Part shown: piece by piece, positions 41,212 to 50,489 of the stretch
How positions within the stretch are numbered: the first letter of the stretch is position 1
How the letters are laid out: each line of letters starts with the position of its first letter
DNA from: Candidatus Palauibacter soopunensis
GTDB lineage: Bacteria; Gemmatimonadota; Gemmatimonadetes; Palauibacterales; Palauibacteraceae
NCBI RefSeq assembly: GCF_947581735.1
Contig: NZ_CANPVT010000002.1
Span: forward strand, 379,511 to 443,510
Direction of reading: 5' to 3'
DNA length: 64,000 nt
Notes under the pieces: generated by a model
What the model saw: only the letters and a program-made list of their open reading frames with translations
What the model was told of the DNA's origin: nothing
Databases searched by the model: none
Translations under genes and position numbers: made by a program

Positions 41212-42447
41212 ATGCGAACACGGCACGAGGATCGTTCGGAGACGCAGGCTCGGAGAAAGGCTGTTTGCCGGGCCACGTCCTGCGTTCTGGCCGCAGCCGC
41301 GATCCTGACGTCGACCGGGTCCCGGCTGGTCGCTCAAGGCCCGCCCCTCACCCCTTCCCGCAGCATCGTGACGTGTCCGGCGGACATGGATCCGTCCCTC
41401 ACCGGTCTCGCCGGCATCGTCCGCGATACGCTTCAAGGCGTCCTCATCCCGGGGGCCACGGTCTCAGCGACCTGGATCGAAGACGATGGACCGCGGCGCA
41501 CGGTCTCCGTGGAGGCGGACGACAACGGCGTATACCTCCTCTGCGGCCTTCCGCCGATGGAGGATCTCACGGTGAGCGCGAGGTTCCCCTCCTTCCGCAC
41601 GGAGCCGGTCCAGGTGAGCATCGCACCGGGTCCCCCCGCCGGGTGGGACATTCTCGTGGGAGTGGAGGAAGGGGCGCTCGCCCGCCTGCTTACGGTGCCC
41701 GGCCGAATCGTGGGTCGGGTGGTGGATCGCGGTTCCGGCCGGCCGGTCGAAGCGGCGAACGTCGTCCTCTCGGATACGCTATTGGCGGAGGACCGGCAGC
41801 GCATGACCGATGGCAGCGGCCGCTTCATGTTCTCGGACCTCGATCCTGGAACGTACCGCGTGACCGTCGATCACCTCACCTTCGATCCCCTGGACCAGTT
41901 GGTGTATCTGCCGAGCGACCGGACCGTGCAGGTGGATTTCGAACTCAGCGTGGACCCGATCGAACTCGCGCCGATCGTCGTCACGGCGTTGCGAGAGAAG
42001 CGACTGGAGTTGCAGGGATTCTACGACCGGCGTGAACTGGGCGAAGCCATCGGCGCCGGAATATTCCTTACGCGGGACGACATCCAGGACGCCGGGGCGA
42101 TCCGCGTGACGCACTACCTGGGACGGATTCCGGGCATACGTACGGAGTGCACCGGAGGCGCGAACAACAACTGCGTCATCCGCATGACGCGGGGCGTGCC
42201 CAGTCTGAGCAGTCGCGCCGAGTACGGGTGCATGAACGCGAACATCTACCTGGACGGCGTCCGGGTGATCCGCGACGGCGGCGGCTTCAGCGACTCGATC
42301 GACAACTTCGTCTCGCCGGGCGAAGTCGCCGGGATCGAGGTCTATCGGGGCCCGAGCGAGTTGCCGGCCGAGTTCGGCGGAGCTGTTGGGCGCTGCGGGG
42401 CCATCGTCATCTGGACGGGCCCGGCGATGAGGCGGCGTTCGCCCTAG
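41212..42447 (+). CDS. Secreted carboxypeptidase-regulatory-domain protein with TonB-receptor plug-like end
   Basis: 411 residues. After a signal peptide ending near RLVAQ come two regulatory-type domains (LAGIVRDTLQGVLIPGATV and IVGRVVDRGSGRPVEAANV). Next is a GFYDRRELGEAIGAGIFLTR block, then a recognisable receptor plug: HYLGRIPGIRTECTG, ANIYLDGVRVI, GEVAGIEVYRGPSELPAEF. It stops where the beta-barrel would begin. Paralogues lie at 34766 and 37684. Such barrel-less plugs cannot be transport channels, so a binding or structural role in the outer envelope is inferred. The stop shares CTAG with the convergent ABC ATPase gene. Confidence 0.82.
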   Translation: MRTRHEDRSETQARRKAVCRATSCVLAAAAILTSTGSRLVAQGPPLTPSRSIVTCPADMDPSLTGLAGIVRDTLQGVLIPGATVSATWIEDDGPRRTVSVEADDNGVYLLCGLPPMEDLTVSARFPSFRTEPVQVSIAPGPPAGWDILVGVEEGALARLLTVPGRIVGRVVDRGSGRPVEAANVVLSDTLLAEDRQRMTDGSGRFMFSDLDPGTYRVTVDHLTFDPLDQLVYLPSDRTVQVDFELSVDPIELAPIVVTALREKRLELQGFYDRRELGEAIGAGIFLTRDDIQDAGAIRVTHYLGRIPGIRTECTGGANNNCVIRMTRGVPSLSSRAEYGCMNANIYLDGVRVIRDGGGFSDSIDNFVSPGEVAGIEVYRGPSELPAEFGGAVGRCGAIVIWTGPAMRRRSP

Positions 42448-43544
42448 GACGGGGCCGCCGCGAACGCATGCAGCGCCGTGGCCTTCGCGCGCACCGCGAC
42501 GCGCACTCCGGGGTCGACCCCGAGTTCCTGCGCGGCGTCGAGCGTGACGAGGGCGACGAGTTCGACGGGGCCGCGGAGCCGCAGCCGCACGAGCCCGCCC
42601 ATGTCGCGCCGCTCCTCCACGGTCGCCACGATCAGGTTGCGCGTGCTCAGGTCCGCCGGGGGGACATCGGGGGGTCCGAGGACGAGATCTTCCGGCCGAT
42701 AGGCGATCTTCACCGGCGTGCCCGGGGCCGCCTCGCCCAGGGCCACGAGTAAGGCGCCCCCGATGTCGACCGTGACCATGCGCTCGTGCGCCCGCGTCAC
42801 GGCGCCGGAGATCGTGAACTCCGCCCCCGTGACGCGCGCCGTGTAGACGTCCGCGGGATTCTCGTAGATCTCCTTCGGCGTACCCGTCTGGACCAGCTTC
42901 CCGTCCCGGATCACCGCGACCCGATCCGCGAGGTGGAAGGCCTCGCCCCGGTCGTGGGTGATGAGAAAGACGCTCGTCGCCCGCTCCCGGGCGACGAGTT
43001 CCAGGTCGTGACGGAGATCGAGGCGGGCGTCGGTGTCGAGATTCGCCGTCGGCTCATCGAGAAAGAGGATCTCCGGGTCGAGGACCAGCGCGCGCGCGAG
43101 CGCCACGCGCTGCGCCTCACCTCCCGACAGTTGCGATATCGGGGCTCCCAGCAGGTGCGAGATCGCGAGTTGCTCGCACACGGCGCGCGAGCGGGCGCGA
43201 GACTCGGGGCGGGGCACGCCGCGCAGGGACAGGCCCAGCCCGACGTTGTACTCGACGGAGTCGCTCCAGAAGTGAGGGCGTTGAAACACGACCGCGGACG
43301 CGGCCCGGAGCGCCCGCTCGGCTGGCCGTCCCGACCCGCCGCGGAACGTGACCTCTCCGGCGTCGGGCTTCTCCAGCATGGCGAGAAGGCGCAGCAGCGT
43401 GGACTTCCCGGCGCCGTTCGGCCCGAACACCGCGAGCATCTCACCCTCGCGCAGTTCGATGCGGTCCACCTCGACGGCCGTCCTTCCGCCATAGACGCGG
43501 CGCAGGCCGACGCCCCCGAGAAGCGGGCCGGTCGCGGCGTTCAC
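42444..43544 (-). CDS. tupC: ABC transporter ATP-binding protein with TOBE domain, tungstate/molybdate type
   Basis: 366 residues. Walker A GPNGAGKST, signature LSGGEAQRVALARAL, Walker B EILFLDEPTANLD, and a switch His in FLITHD. The C-terminal third is a TOBE (Mop-like) oxyanion-binding domain (IAYRPEDLVL). It energises uptake with the permease and binding protein encoded upstream. The start GTG overlaps the permease stop by four bases. Tungstate is inferred from the binding protein; molybdate is the main alternative. Confidence 0.88.
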   Translation of the reverse strand: MNAATGPLLGGVGLRRVYGGRTAVEVDRIELREGEMLAVFGPNGAGKSTLLRLLAMLEKPDAGEVTFRGGSGRPAERALRAASAVVFQRPHFWSDSVEYNVGLGLSLRGVPRPESRARSRAVCEQLAISHLLGAPISQLSGGEAQRVALARALVLDPEILFLDEPTANLDTDARLDLRHDLELVARERATSVFLITHDRGEAFHLADRVAVIRDGKLVQTGTPKEIYENPADVYTARVTGAEFTISGAVTRAHERMVTVDIGGALLVALGEAAPGTPVKIAYRPEDLVLGPPDVPPADLSTRNLIVATVEERRDMGGLVRLRLRGPVELVALVTLDAAQELGVDPGVRVAVRAKATALHAFAAAPS

Positions 43545-44239
43545 GCGACCTGGCCGCGGCGGATCGTGCGCCGGCCGATCAGGAGGAGCACCGCGTTCAC
43601 GCAGAGCGCGATGAGCATGAGGACGATCCCCATGGCGATCGCGACGTCGAAGTTGCCACGCCGCGTCTCCAGCACGATCGCTGTCGTCATCACGCGGGTT
43701 TCTCCGAGGATGTTGCCGCCCACCATCATCACCGCGCCCACCTCGCTGATGATGGCCCCGAACCCCGCCGCCACCGCCGCCACGAGCGACGTCCGCACCT
43801 CCCTCAACTGCAGGATGATCGCCTGCCGCCGGCTCGCGCCGAGCGCCCGCGCCTGAAGGGAGATGTCCCGGGGGATGTTCTCCACCGCCGCGAGGCTCAC
43901 CGCGGCGATGTACGGGCCAGCCAGAATCGCCTGGGCGCCGATCATGGCGGCCGGCGTGTAGAGCAGTTGCAGGTCGCCCAGCGGACCCGCCCGCGACAGA
44001 ACGAGGAAGACGCCGAGGCCGACGACGACGGGAGGAAACGCGAGACCCGCGTTGATCACCGCGACCAGGGGAAGGCGAAGCCGGAATCGCGTCAGCCCGA
44101 CCGCGATCCCGATGGGAAGTCCGATGACCATGGCCAGGAGGAGCGCCGATCCGCTGATCTGCAGCGAGCGGAGGATGACGTTCCAGACGTACAGGTCACC
44201 CGACGTGATGAGCCGGAGAGCCTCGAGCAGCGGATCCAC
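43541..44239 (-). CDS. tupB: ABC transporter permease, tungstate type
   Basis: 232 residues with about five hydrophobic segments and the BPD-type EAA loop (ARALGASRRQAIILQLREV). It matches the length of TupB permeases, which form the homodimeric channel for tungstate. It starts with GTG at 44239, ten bases after the binding-protein stop. Its stop overlaps the downstream ATPase start. Confidence 0.88.
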   Translation of the reverse strand: MDPLLEALRLITSGDLYVWNVILRSLQISGSALLLAMVIGLPIGIAVGLTRFRLRLPLVAVINAGLAFPPVVVGLGVFLVLSRAGPLGDLQLLYTPAAMIGAQAILAGPYIAAVSLAAVENIPRDISLQARALGASRRQAIILQLREVRTSLVAAVAAGFGAIISEVGAVMMVGGNILGETRVMTTAIVLETRRGNFDVAIAMGIVLMLIALCVNAVLLLIGRRTIRRGQVA

Positions 44240-44248
44240 GGGCCGAAT

Positions 44249-45076
44249 CTAGTTTGCGGGATCGTCGCCGGGCCACGGGGCGAAGAGGGCCTCGCCGCCG
44301 CCGCGCACCCGGAATTCCCCGATGGCGCGGCGTCCGTTCGCGGAGCGCAGCCAGTCCGCGAAGACCGCGGCGCGTTCCGGCCGGACCGCCGCGCGCGGCG
44401 CCAGCAACGAATAGACGTTGCGCAGCGATGCGTGGTCCTCGACGAGCGCGTCGAGGTCGAGCACCGGCGACAGCATCGCGAGCGTCGCGCCATCCGTGAG
44501 GACGTACGCGCCGCGTTCGCTGGCCACGTGCAGCGTCGTGGCCTGACCCTGCCCGGACTCCACATACCATGCGCCGCCGGCCGCCACGCCCGCCTCGCGC
44601 CAGAAGGCGATCTCGCGGTAGTGCGTGCCCGAGCTGTCGCCGCGCGAGACGAAGCCGTGCTCCCCCTCCGCGAGCGTCGCGAACGCCTCGGACGGGGACG
44701 CGGATCCGCGAATCCGCGCGGGATCCGACGGTGGCCCCGCGATCACGTATCCGTTGACGAGGACGGGACTCCGCCGCGGCGCGTGGCCCGCCTCGACGAA
44801 ACGGGCCTCGGCTTCGGGCGCGTGCACGAGCAGGAGGTCCACGTCTCCCGTGCGACCGAGTTCCAGCGCTTCGCCGCTCCCCGCGATGACCGTGCGCACC
44901 CGGAGCCCGGGCTGGTCTTCGTTGAAGCGGGCGATCAGGTGTTCGAGCAGACCCGAATCGTAGGTGGAGGTCGTGGCACCGAGCACGAACGTGTCCGCGT
45001 CGGTTCCGCACGCCCCGGCGCACACTCCGCCGCCGAGGGCAAGAAGGAGGGCGAAGTTCAGCCGTGGCGTATCCAC
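44249..45076 (-). CDS. tupA: Substrate-binding lipoprotein of ABC importer, tungstate type
   Basis: 275 residues; a short lipoprotein signal with lipobox AGAC. It follows the TupA pattern closely: LGATTSTYDSGLLEHL near the N-terminus, GSGEALELGRTGDVDLLLVHAP in the ligand-binding segment, GYVIAGPPSDPA and FVSRGDSSGTH. The TTTST and GD-DLL-VHAP blocks distinguish tungstate binders from the ModA fold. The GTG at 45076 overlaps the end of the upstream ABC-2 permease gene by 19 bases. Confidence 0.88.
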   Translation of the reverse strand: MDTPRLNFALLLALGGGVCAGACGTDADTFVLGATTSTYDSGLLEHLIARFNEDQPGLRVRTVIAGSGEALELGRTGDVDLLLVHAPEAEARFVEAGHAPRRSPVLVNGYVIAGPPSDPARIRGSASPSEAFATLAEGEHGFVSRGDSSGTHYREIAFWREAGVAAGGAWYVESGQGQATTLHVASERGAYVLTDGATLAMLSPVLDLDALVEDHASLRNVYSLLAPRAAVRPERAAVFADWLRSANGRRAIGEFRVRGGGEALFAPWPGDDPAN

Positions 45077-46413
45077 CGCAGCACCTGCGGCAGGTTGGCG
45101 CGCTGGCCCTTCATCAGAATCCCGACCCGGAAGATGCGGCCCGCGACCCACGCCGCCCCGAGGACGAAGACCCCCAGCAGAACCAGCGACGCGAGCCACT
45201 GCCACACCGGGACCGAGGTGGCGAACAGCCGCGCCGGCATCACCAGCGGACTGAAGAACGGCACGAGGGAGAGGATGACGCCCCAACCGGCGTTCGGGCT
45301 CTGGATCACGCCCTGCGTCGCGATGAAGGGAAGGATGATCAGCAGCGTGATCGGGAGCATGACCTGCTGGGCGTCGTGCTCGTTGCTGATCGTCGCGCCG
45401 GCGCCGGCGAACATGCCCGCGTAGAGCAGGTAGCCGAAGATGAGAAAGAAGAACATCAGCACGAGCGTGCCCCACGGGACCGGGATGCTCGCGAGGTCGA
45501 TCCCCGCCTCCGCCAGCGTGGAGGCGCCGGCGGTGAGGCCGTACACCGCCGCGAGCGCGAAGATCAGCGCCCAGACGGCCATCTGCGCGATGCCCACCGC
45601 CCCGACGCCCACGATCTTGCCCAGCATCAGTTCCCAGGGGCGCAGCGAGGAGACCATGATCTCGACGATGTCGGACTGCTTCTCCTCGAGGATCGCCCGC
45701 ACGATCATCTGTCCGTAGATGAGCAGGATGAAGTAGAAGAAGAACGCGATGCCGAAGCTGAGCGCCCGGTAGATATCCTGGGACCGCGCTTCGCCGGACT
45801 CCGTGACGTTGATGACGTCGAACGAGGTCCGCTGGAGCAGCGCGCCGGGATCGATGCTCTGCACGCCGATCGAGCGCAGACGCGCCCGCACCGATGCCCG
45901 CTGGAGGGCGCCCCGGACCGAGCCCTCGATGACGGAAGGAACGCTGCCCCGCGCGAGCAGCGTCGTCCGCCCGTCGTCCCCCCCGGACTCTTCCTCCGCC
46001 TCTTCCGCCGTCTCTTCCGCGTCCGGCGCCTCCGCCGGCATCTCCGCGGAGCGCCGGCCTGCGCCCCTCGGGATCATCAGCAGCATGTCGTACGAGGAAT
46101 CGGAGAGCCGCGTCCGCGCCTCGTCGACCGAAAGCTCCTCCATGTCCGCGGCCCGCACGGCGTCGAGCGAGTCCGCGAGAAACTCCTCGACGAGGAGGTC
46201 TCCGATGAGCCCGGCCGGGTCGGCGACCCCGATGACCCTGCGCTCCTCGCCCGCATCCGTCGCGCTGCTCACGGCGAGGAAGCCGGCGAGGCCGCCGAGT
46301 CCGACGATCAGCACCGGGAGGCCCAGCGTGGAGAGGAGGAACCACTTGGACTTCACGCGCAGCACGAACTCCCGGCGGATCACGGCCGCGACCCTGGGCG
46401 TGAACGGATTCAT
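45058..46413 (-). CDS. ABC-2 type exporter permease, NatB-like
   Basis: 451 residues. One N-terminal hydrophobic segment, a long extracytoplasmic domain (about 55-215) with an acidic low-complexity stretch (Glu/Asp/Ala-rich, near 120-145), then five to six membrane segments including LSFGIAFFFYFILLIYGQMIVRAI and EEKQSDIVEIMVSSLRPWELMLGKI. This is the NatB/YhaP sodium-extrusion-type permease layout; the real cargo is unknown. Its ATG overlaps the stop of the ATPase gene (ATGA), and its own end overlaps the tungstate binding-protein gene. Confidence 0.88.
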   Translation of the reverse strand: MNPFTPRVAAVIRREFVLRVKSKWFLLSTLGLPVLIVGLGGLAGFLAVSSATDAGEERRVIGVADPAGLIGDLLVEEFLADSLDAVRAADMEELSVDEARTRLSDSSYDMLLMIPRGAGRRSAEMPAEAPDAEETAEEAEEESGGDDGRTTLLARGSVPSVIEGSVRGALQRASVRARLRSIGVQSIDPGALLQRTSFDVINVTESGEARSQDIYRALSFGIAFFFYFILLIYGQMIVRAILEEKQSDIVEIMVSSLRPWELMLGKIVGVGAVGIAQMAVWALIFALAAVYGLTAGASTLAEAGIDLASIPVPWGTLVLMFFFLIFGYLLYAGMFAGAGATISNEHDAQQVMLPITLLIILPFIATQGVIQSPNAGWGVILSLVPFFSPLVMPARLFATSVPVWQWLASLVLLGVFVLGAAWVAGRIFRVGILMKGQRANLPQVLRWIRHG

Positions 46414-47360
46414 GCCGCCGCCTCGTCGTCCTCGCTCTCGTCCTCGTGCGAGAGTCCGGCCTCCGTCGCCTTCTCGATGAAGATCTGGCGAAGCGAAGGT
46501 TCGATGAGTTCGAAGCGCGAGATCAAGGCGCCGCTGTCCACCGCCCGCCGCAGCAGCGCCTGGGGATCCGCCCCCTCCGGCATGCGGACCTCCACGTACG
46601 TGCCGTGCGCCGAGATGTCCTCGATGAGATCCGGCGCATCGAGGAACGTGGGATTCCCCTCGAAGGAGAGCGCGATGTCGCGCCGCCCCGCCGCGGCCTT
46701 GATGTCACGGATCCGGCCATCGAGCACCTTCGTTGCTCCCGCGATCATGCACACGCGCTCGCAGAGGCGCTCGGCGTCCTCGATGAGGTGCGTCGAGAGC
46801 AGAATCGTGGCTCCGGCCTGCTGTCGTTGCTGCAGGAGTTGCTTGAACAGTTCGACGTTCAGCGGGTCGAGGCCGCTGAAGGGCTCGTCGAGCACCAGCA
46901 GATCGGGTTCGTGAAGGATGACCCCGAGGAACTGGGCCTTCTGGGCCATCCCCTTCGAGAAGGTCTCCACCTTGTCATCCGCCCGGTCGCCGAGACCCAC
47001 CGCATCCAGCCCGGCCCGGGCCCGCGCGAGCGCCTCCTTCCGCTTCAGCCCCTTCAGCTGGCCGAAAAACGCGAGGTGGTCCGCGGCGGTCATCTTCTGG
47101 TACAGGCCGCGCTCCTCCGGGAGGTACCCGATGCGCGTGCGCATGGATTCGACGTTGGGGGAACCGAAGACGTCGACGGAGCCGGCGTCGGGTCCGATGA
47201 TGTCGAGGATGATCCGGAGCGTCGTGGTCTTTCCGGCGCCGTTCGGGCCGATGAGTCCGTAAATCGATCCGTGGGGGATCTCAAGGTCGAGGTCGCGGAC
47301 CGCCGTCTTCTTGTCGAAGCGCTTCGTGACGCCCCGGAGGCGAATGGCCGGTGTATTCAC
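46410..47360 (-). CDS. ABC transporter ATP-binding protein, NatA-like
   Basis: 316 residues. Walker A GPNGAGKTT, the Q-loop region YLPEERGLYQKM, signature FSKGMAQKAQF, Walker B LLVLDEPFSGLD and the switch in LSTHLIED. The C-terminal 80 residues form the DUF4162-type tail common in exporter ATPases. It pairs with the downstream ABC-2 permease. The GTG at 47360 gives the domain's usual start; a longer frame upstream is Arg-rich and not conserved. It heads a five-gene run that also contains the tungstate-type importer. Confidence 0.9.
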   Translation of the reverse strand: MNTPAIRLRGVTKRFDKKTAVRDLDLEIPHGSIYGLIGPNGAGKTTTLRIILDIIGPDAGSVDVFGSPNVESMRTRIGYLPEERGLYQKMTAADHLAFFGQLKGLKRKEALARARAGLDAVGLGDRADDKVETFSKGMAQKAQFLGVILHEPDLLVLDEPFSGLDPLNVELFKQLLQQRQQAGATILLSTHLIEDAERLCERVCMIAGATKVLDGRIRDIKAAAGRRDIALSFEGNPTFLDAPDLIEDISAHGTYVEVRMPEGADPQALLRRAVDSGALISRFELIEPSLRQIFIEKATEAGLSHEDESEDDEAAA

Positions 47361-47505
47361 GGCCCCGATGATACGGATTGCCCGCACCCGTCGCCACGCA
47401 GCCGCCCCGCACCTTCGGCGGACCGGCCTACCGCAGGGGCCATCGCATCCCCATATTGAGAATTCCCCTCGCTTTGCCGAATCCAACCCTCCATGGGGAG
47501 GTTAG

Positions 47506-47697
47506 ATGGCGATCTTCCGCGTCATGTACTATCGCGACATCACCGTGGGAAGCGGTGGCCGTATCACGATTCCTTTGGAGATGCGCGACCATATGCGACT
47601 GGCCGATGGCGATGCATTGAAAGTTCGCCTCGAGGAAAGCGAATCCGGCCAGCGCCAGTTCACCGTCTGGAAGACGGAATCCAGCCCGAACATCTAG
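47506..47697 (+). CDS. AbrB/MazE-like swapped-hairpin DNA-binding protein
   Basis: 63 residues. TVGSGGRITIPLEMRDHMRLADGDALKVRL is, in pattern, the AbrB/SpoVT/MazE hairpin fold: GRITIP, then an acidic-ended helix, then GD. Such proteins act as dimeric transition regulators or as antitoxins. No toxin gene follows, since the next gene is convergent UbiE. The ATG at 47506 follows GGGGAGG. Confidence 0.8.
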   Translation: MAIFRVMYYRDITVGSGGRITIPLEMRDHMRLADGDALKVRLEESESGQRQFTVWKTESSPNI

Positions 47698-47718
47698 CCC
47701 GAGTCTCCAGCCGCGACG

Positions 47719-48459
47719 CTAGCGGCGGTCTCCGTAGTTGATGGCCATCGTGCCCATCAGCAGGTCTTCGTAGCCGCACTCCACGAACCCGGCGGTTTCC
47801 ATCCGGCGGACCATCTCCCGCTGATCCGGAAACCTCCTGAGCGACTCGGGGATGTACACGTAGGACTCCTGATCGCGGTGGAGCGCCCAGCCCGCGACAC
47901 GGGTCGAGACGTCGAGGTACCCGAGGTAGATGCGGCGCAGCGCCGCGGAGCGCGGGTGGCCGAAATCGAGCGAGATCAGCCGCCCGCCGGGGCGCAGGCA
48001 GCGGAAGCTCTCGGCCAGCGCGGCGTCCAGGCCGGCGAAGTTCCTCAGACCGTAGCCGACGACGACGCGGTCGAACGCGCCATCGGGGAAGGGCAGACGA
48101 AGCGCATCGGCCCCGATCCAGCCGGCGAGGGCGGGGCCCGGTCGTCCGCGTCCCACCCGCATCATCTCGGGCGTGAGATCCGCGGCGACGACGTGGATCT
48201 CGAACGCCTCGCGCGTGGCTTGGCCCAGGGCTCCGCGGGCGAGGTCTCCGGTGCCGGCCGCGAGATCGAGGATGCGGTGGTCCGGGCGCAGGTCGGCCCG
48301 CGCGAGCAGCCGGCGCTTCCAGCGGCGGTGGAGACCCAGCGACATGACATCGTTGGTGAGGTCGTAGCGGCCGGCCACGCCCGCGAACAGCCGGCGGACG
48401 TAGCGTCGCTTGTCCGCCGGCCGTTCGATCTGGCCGGAGATGCGTCGATTGAGCTTCAA
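47719..48459 (-). CDS. ubiE: Ubiquinone/menaquinone biosynthesis C-methyltransferase
   Basis: 246 residues. SAM-dependent methyltransferase that methylates demethylmenaquinone or the ubiquinone precursor. SAM motif I is LDLAAGTGDLA; the family signatures NFAGLDAALAESFRCLRPGG and the C-terminal GTMAINYGDRR are present. MenG/UbiE enzymes share them; menaquinone is more likely in this lineage but is not shown here. It starts with TTG at 48459, 11 bases after the VWA gene stop, so the two are probably one transcript. Confidence 0.93.
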   Translation of the reverse strand: MKLNRRISGQIERPADKRRYVRRLFAGVAGRYDLTNDVMSLGLHRRWKRRLLARADLRPDHRILDLAAGTGDLARGALGQATREAFEIHVVAADLTPEMMRVGRGRPGPALAGWIGADALRLPFPDGAFDRVVVGYGLRNFAGLDAALAESFRCLRPGGRLISLDFGHPRSAALRRIYLGYLDVSTRVAGWALHRDQESYVYIPESLRRFPDQREMVRRMETAGFVECGYEDLLMGTMAINYGDRR

Positions 48460-48470
48460 GGTGCGCCACG

Positions 48471-50408
48471 TTAACGCTGGTCGCCGTCCTCCGCTGCCGT
48501 TCCGAGCAGATCCAGGTCGCGCACGGTCTCCACGAGCCGGATGAACTCTCCGCGGTAGCCCCGGGGATCGTCGCCCCGTCCTCCCTCCGCCAGCGAGATG
48601 ACGTCATCCGCCGAGAGTCCTCCGGCGTGGGGCGAGTCCCGCAGCAGCATGCCGAACCCCGCCACGGCCGCGGCGAAGCGGAAGCCCCGCGAGGGCGACC
48701 GTGAGCGGTCCGCGACGGCATGCGCGAGGAGTTTGCTCTCGGCGCCGTCCGGGTCCTTGTACCGGACCTTCACGTAGAGCAGTTCGTCCTCGAACGCGCC
48801 CGGGGGCGCTTCGACGGGGGGCGTCGGCTCGGCGGCCGGCTGGTACCGCAGCGGATCCACGCTACGCGGGACCGGAAGACCCGCGGGCACGACCTCGTAC
48901 AGCGCGGTCACCGTGTGGCCGGCTCCGAGTTCGCCCGCGTCCTTTGTGTCGTCGTTGAAGTCCTCGTCGGCGAGCAACCGGTTCTCGTACCCGATGAGCC
49001 GGTGCGCGGCGGCGCGCGCGGGATTGAACTCCACCTGCAGCTTCACGTCCTTCGCGACCGTGAAGAGCGTCCCTCCCATCTCCTCCACGAGCACCTTCCG
49101 GGCTTCGAGGAGGCCGTCCACGTAGTGGAAGTTGCCGTTCCCCCGGTCCGCGATCTGCTCCATCTTCGAGTCCTTCAGGTTCCCGGTGCCGAAGCCGAGG
49201 ACCGTGAGGAAGATCCCGCTCTCCCGCTCCCTCTCGATCAGGCGCACCATCGCCTCGTCGCTCGAGGCGCCCACGTTGAAGTCCCCGTCGGTCGCGAGAA
49301 TGACGCGGTTGTTGCCGTCCTCGACGAAGTGCTTCCGCGCCACCTTGTAGGCGAGTGCGATCCCGGCGCCGCCCGCCGTGCTCCCACCGGCCTCCAGCCG
49401 CTCGACGGCCGACAGGATGCGGGCGCGCCGGTTCCCCGGGGTCGGGGGAAGGACGAGCCCCGCCGCGCCGGCGTAGACGACGATCGCGACCCGGTCCTGC
49501 GGTCTCAGTTGCTCGGTGAGTAGCGCGAAGGCCTTCTTCAGCAGCGGGAGCTTGTCGGGCGACGACATGGACCCAGACACGTCGAGCAGGAAGACCAGGT
49601 TGCTCGGCGGCAGGTTCTCCGTGTCGACGGAGGGGGCCTCGAGTCCGATGCGAACGAGCCGGTGTTCGGGCTTCCAGGGCGCATCCCACACCTCGGTGAC
49701 GACCTGGAAGGGGTGGTCCCCCGCCGCGCCATCCCACTCGTACGGGAAGTAGTTGATCATCTCCTCGATCCGGACCGCGTCGACGGGCGGCCGCTCCCCC
49801 GCCTGGATGAAGCGCCGGACGTTGGCGTACGACGCGCGGTCCACGTCGATGGAGAAGGTGGAGAGAGGCGACTCGCCGACGCTGCGGAAGTCGTTCTCCA
49901 CGATCCGGGCGTACGACTCCGTGTTGTAGCCTGGATACGCGCGCATGGCCGAAGTGGTGGCAAGGCCGCGCGCGGTGCGCTCGACCGCGTACGGGTGCCT
50001 GTCCTGCGGGGTCTCGCCGGCCACGCCCGTGGCGGTGAGGTCCTGCAGTCGCAACGCCGTCTGCTCGACCGTGAAGTCCAGCGTGAGCGTCCGGCCCGCT
50101 GTCACGCTGACGGTCTTGCTGCTCTCCCGGTAGCCGATCAACCGGACCGTGACGACCTGCTCCCCAGTCGGCACGCCGGAAAGGGAATACCCGCCCTCCG
50201 CGTCGGTCAGCGTGCCGATCACCGTCCCCGCCACGAAGACCTGCGCTCCCGCGACCCCGACATTGGCCGTCGCGTCGAGCACCGTCCCCTGCACGGTACC
50301 CGTCTCCGGCCGGGTCTCGGACTGGGCGTACGATCGGGCCGGGCCCGCGATTGCGAAGATCAGCGCGAGCAGGGTGCCGATCCGGACTGGAATTCGGTGA
50401 ACGTTCAT
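48471..50408 (-). CDS. YfbK-like von Willebrand factor A protein with N-terminal regulatory domain
   Basis: 645 residues with a signal peptide ending near SYAQS. Domains in order: a carboxypeptidase-regulatory domain (TVQGTVLDATANVGVAGAQV, 36-115), the YfbK N-terminal region (SPLSTFSIDVDRASYANVRRFI), a VWA domain with MIDAS DVSGS in FLLDVSGSMSS (about 310-480) and a DUF3520-type C-terminus (IGYENRLLADEDFNDD). VWA domains bind protein or metal-bridged ligands; YfbK proteins are of unknown function. The ATG at 50408 follows AAGGAG. A promoter-like element resembling ECF sigma targets lies about 90 bases upstream. Confidence 0.9.
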   Translation of the reverse strand: MNVHRIPVRIGTLLALIFAIAGPARSYAQSETRPETGTVQGTVLDATANVGVAGAQVFVAGTVIGTLTDAEGGYSLSGVPTGEQVVTVRLIGYRESSKTVSVTAGRTLTLDFTVEQTALRLQDLTATGVAGETPQDRHPYAVERTARGLATTSAMRAYPGYNTESYARIVENDFRSVGESPLSTFSIDVDRASYANVRRFIQAGERPPVDAVRIEEMINYFPYEWDGAAGDHPFQVVTEVWDAPWKPEHRLVRIGLEAPSVDTENLPPSNLVFLLDVSGSMSSPDKLPLLKKAFALLTEQLRPQDRVAIVVYAGAAGLVLPPTPGNRRARILSAVERLEAGGSTAGGAGIALAYKVARKHFVEDGNNRVILATDGDFNVGASSDEAMVRLIERERESGIFLTVLGFGTGNLKDSKMEQIADRGNGNFHYVDGLLEARKVLVEEMGGTLFTVAKDVKLQVEFNPARAAAHRLIGYENRLLADEDFNDDTKDAGELGAGHTVTALYEVVPAGLPVPRSVDPLRYQPAAEPTPPVEAPPGAFEDELLYVKVRYKDPDGAESKLLAHAVADRSRSPSRGFRFAAAVAGFGMLLRDSPHAGGLSADDVISLAEGGRGDDPRGYRGEFIRLVETVRDLDLLGTAAEDGDQR

Positions 50409-50489
50409 GGTCGCCTCGTCTCCTTCCGTGAGCCGAGGAACGCCGCCTCGCTCCGGCTGCGGCGAGCAGCGAGCGCCCTCGATACACCC

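Noticed and set aside
45077-46345. Upstream extension of the tungstate-binding lipoprotein frame
   Set aside because: It lies antisense in frame to nothing conserved and overlaps the NatB-like permease; the lipoprotein signal begins at 45076.
48471-50408. VWA protein as part of a MoxR/BatA aerotolerance operon
   Set aside because: No MoxR ATPase or DUF58 gene is adjacent, and the domain order is that of YfbK-like proteins.
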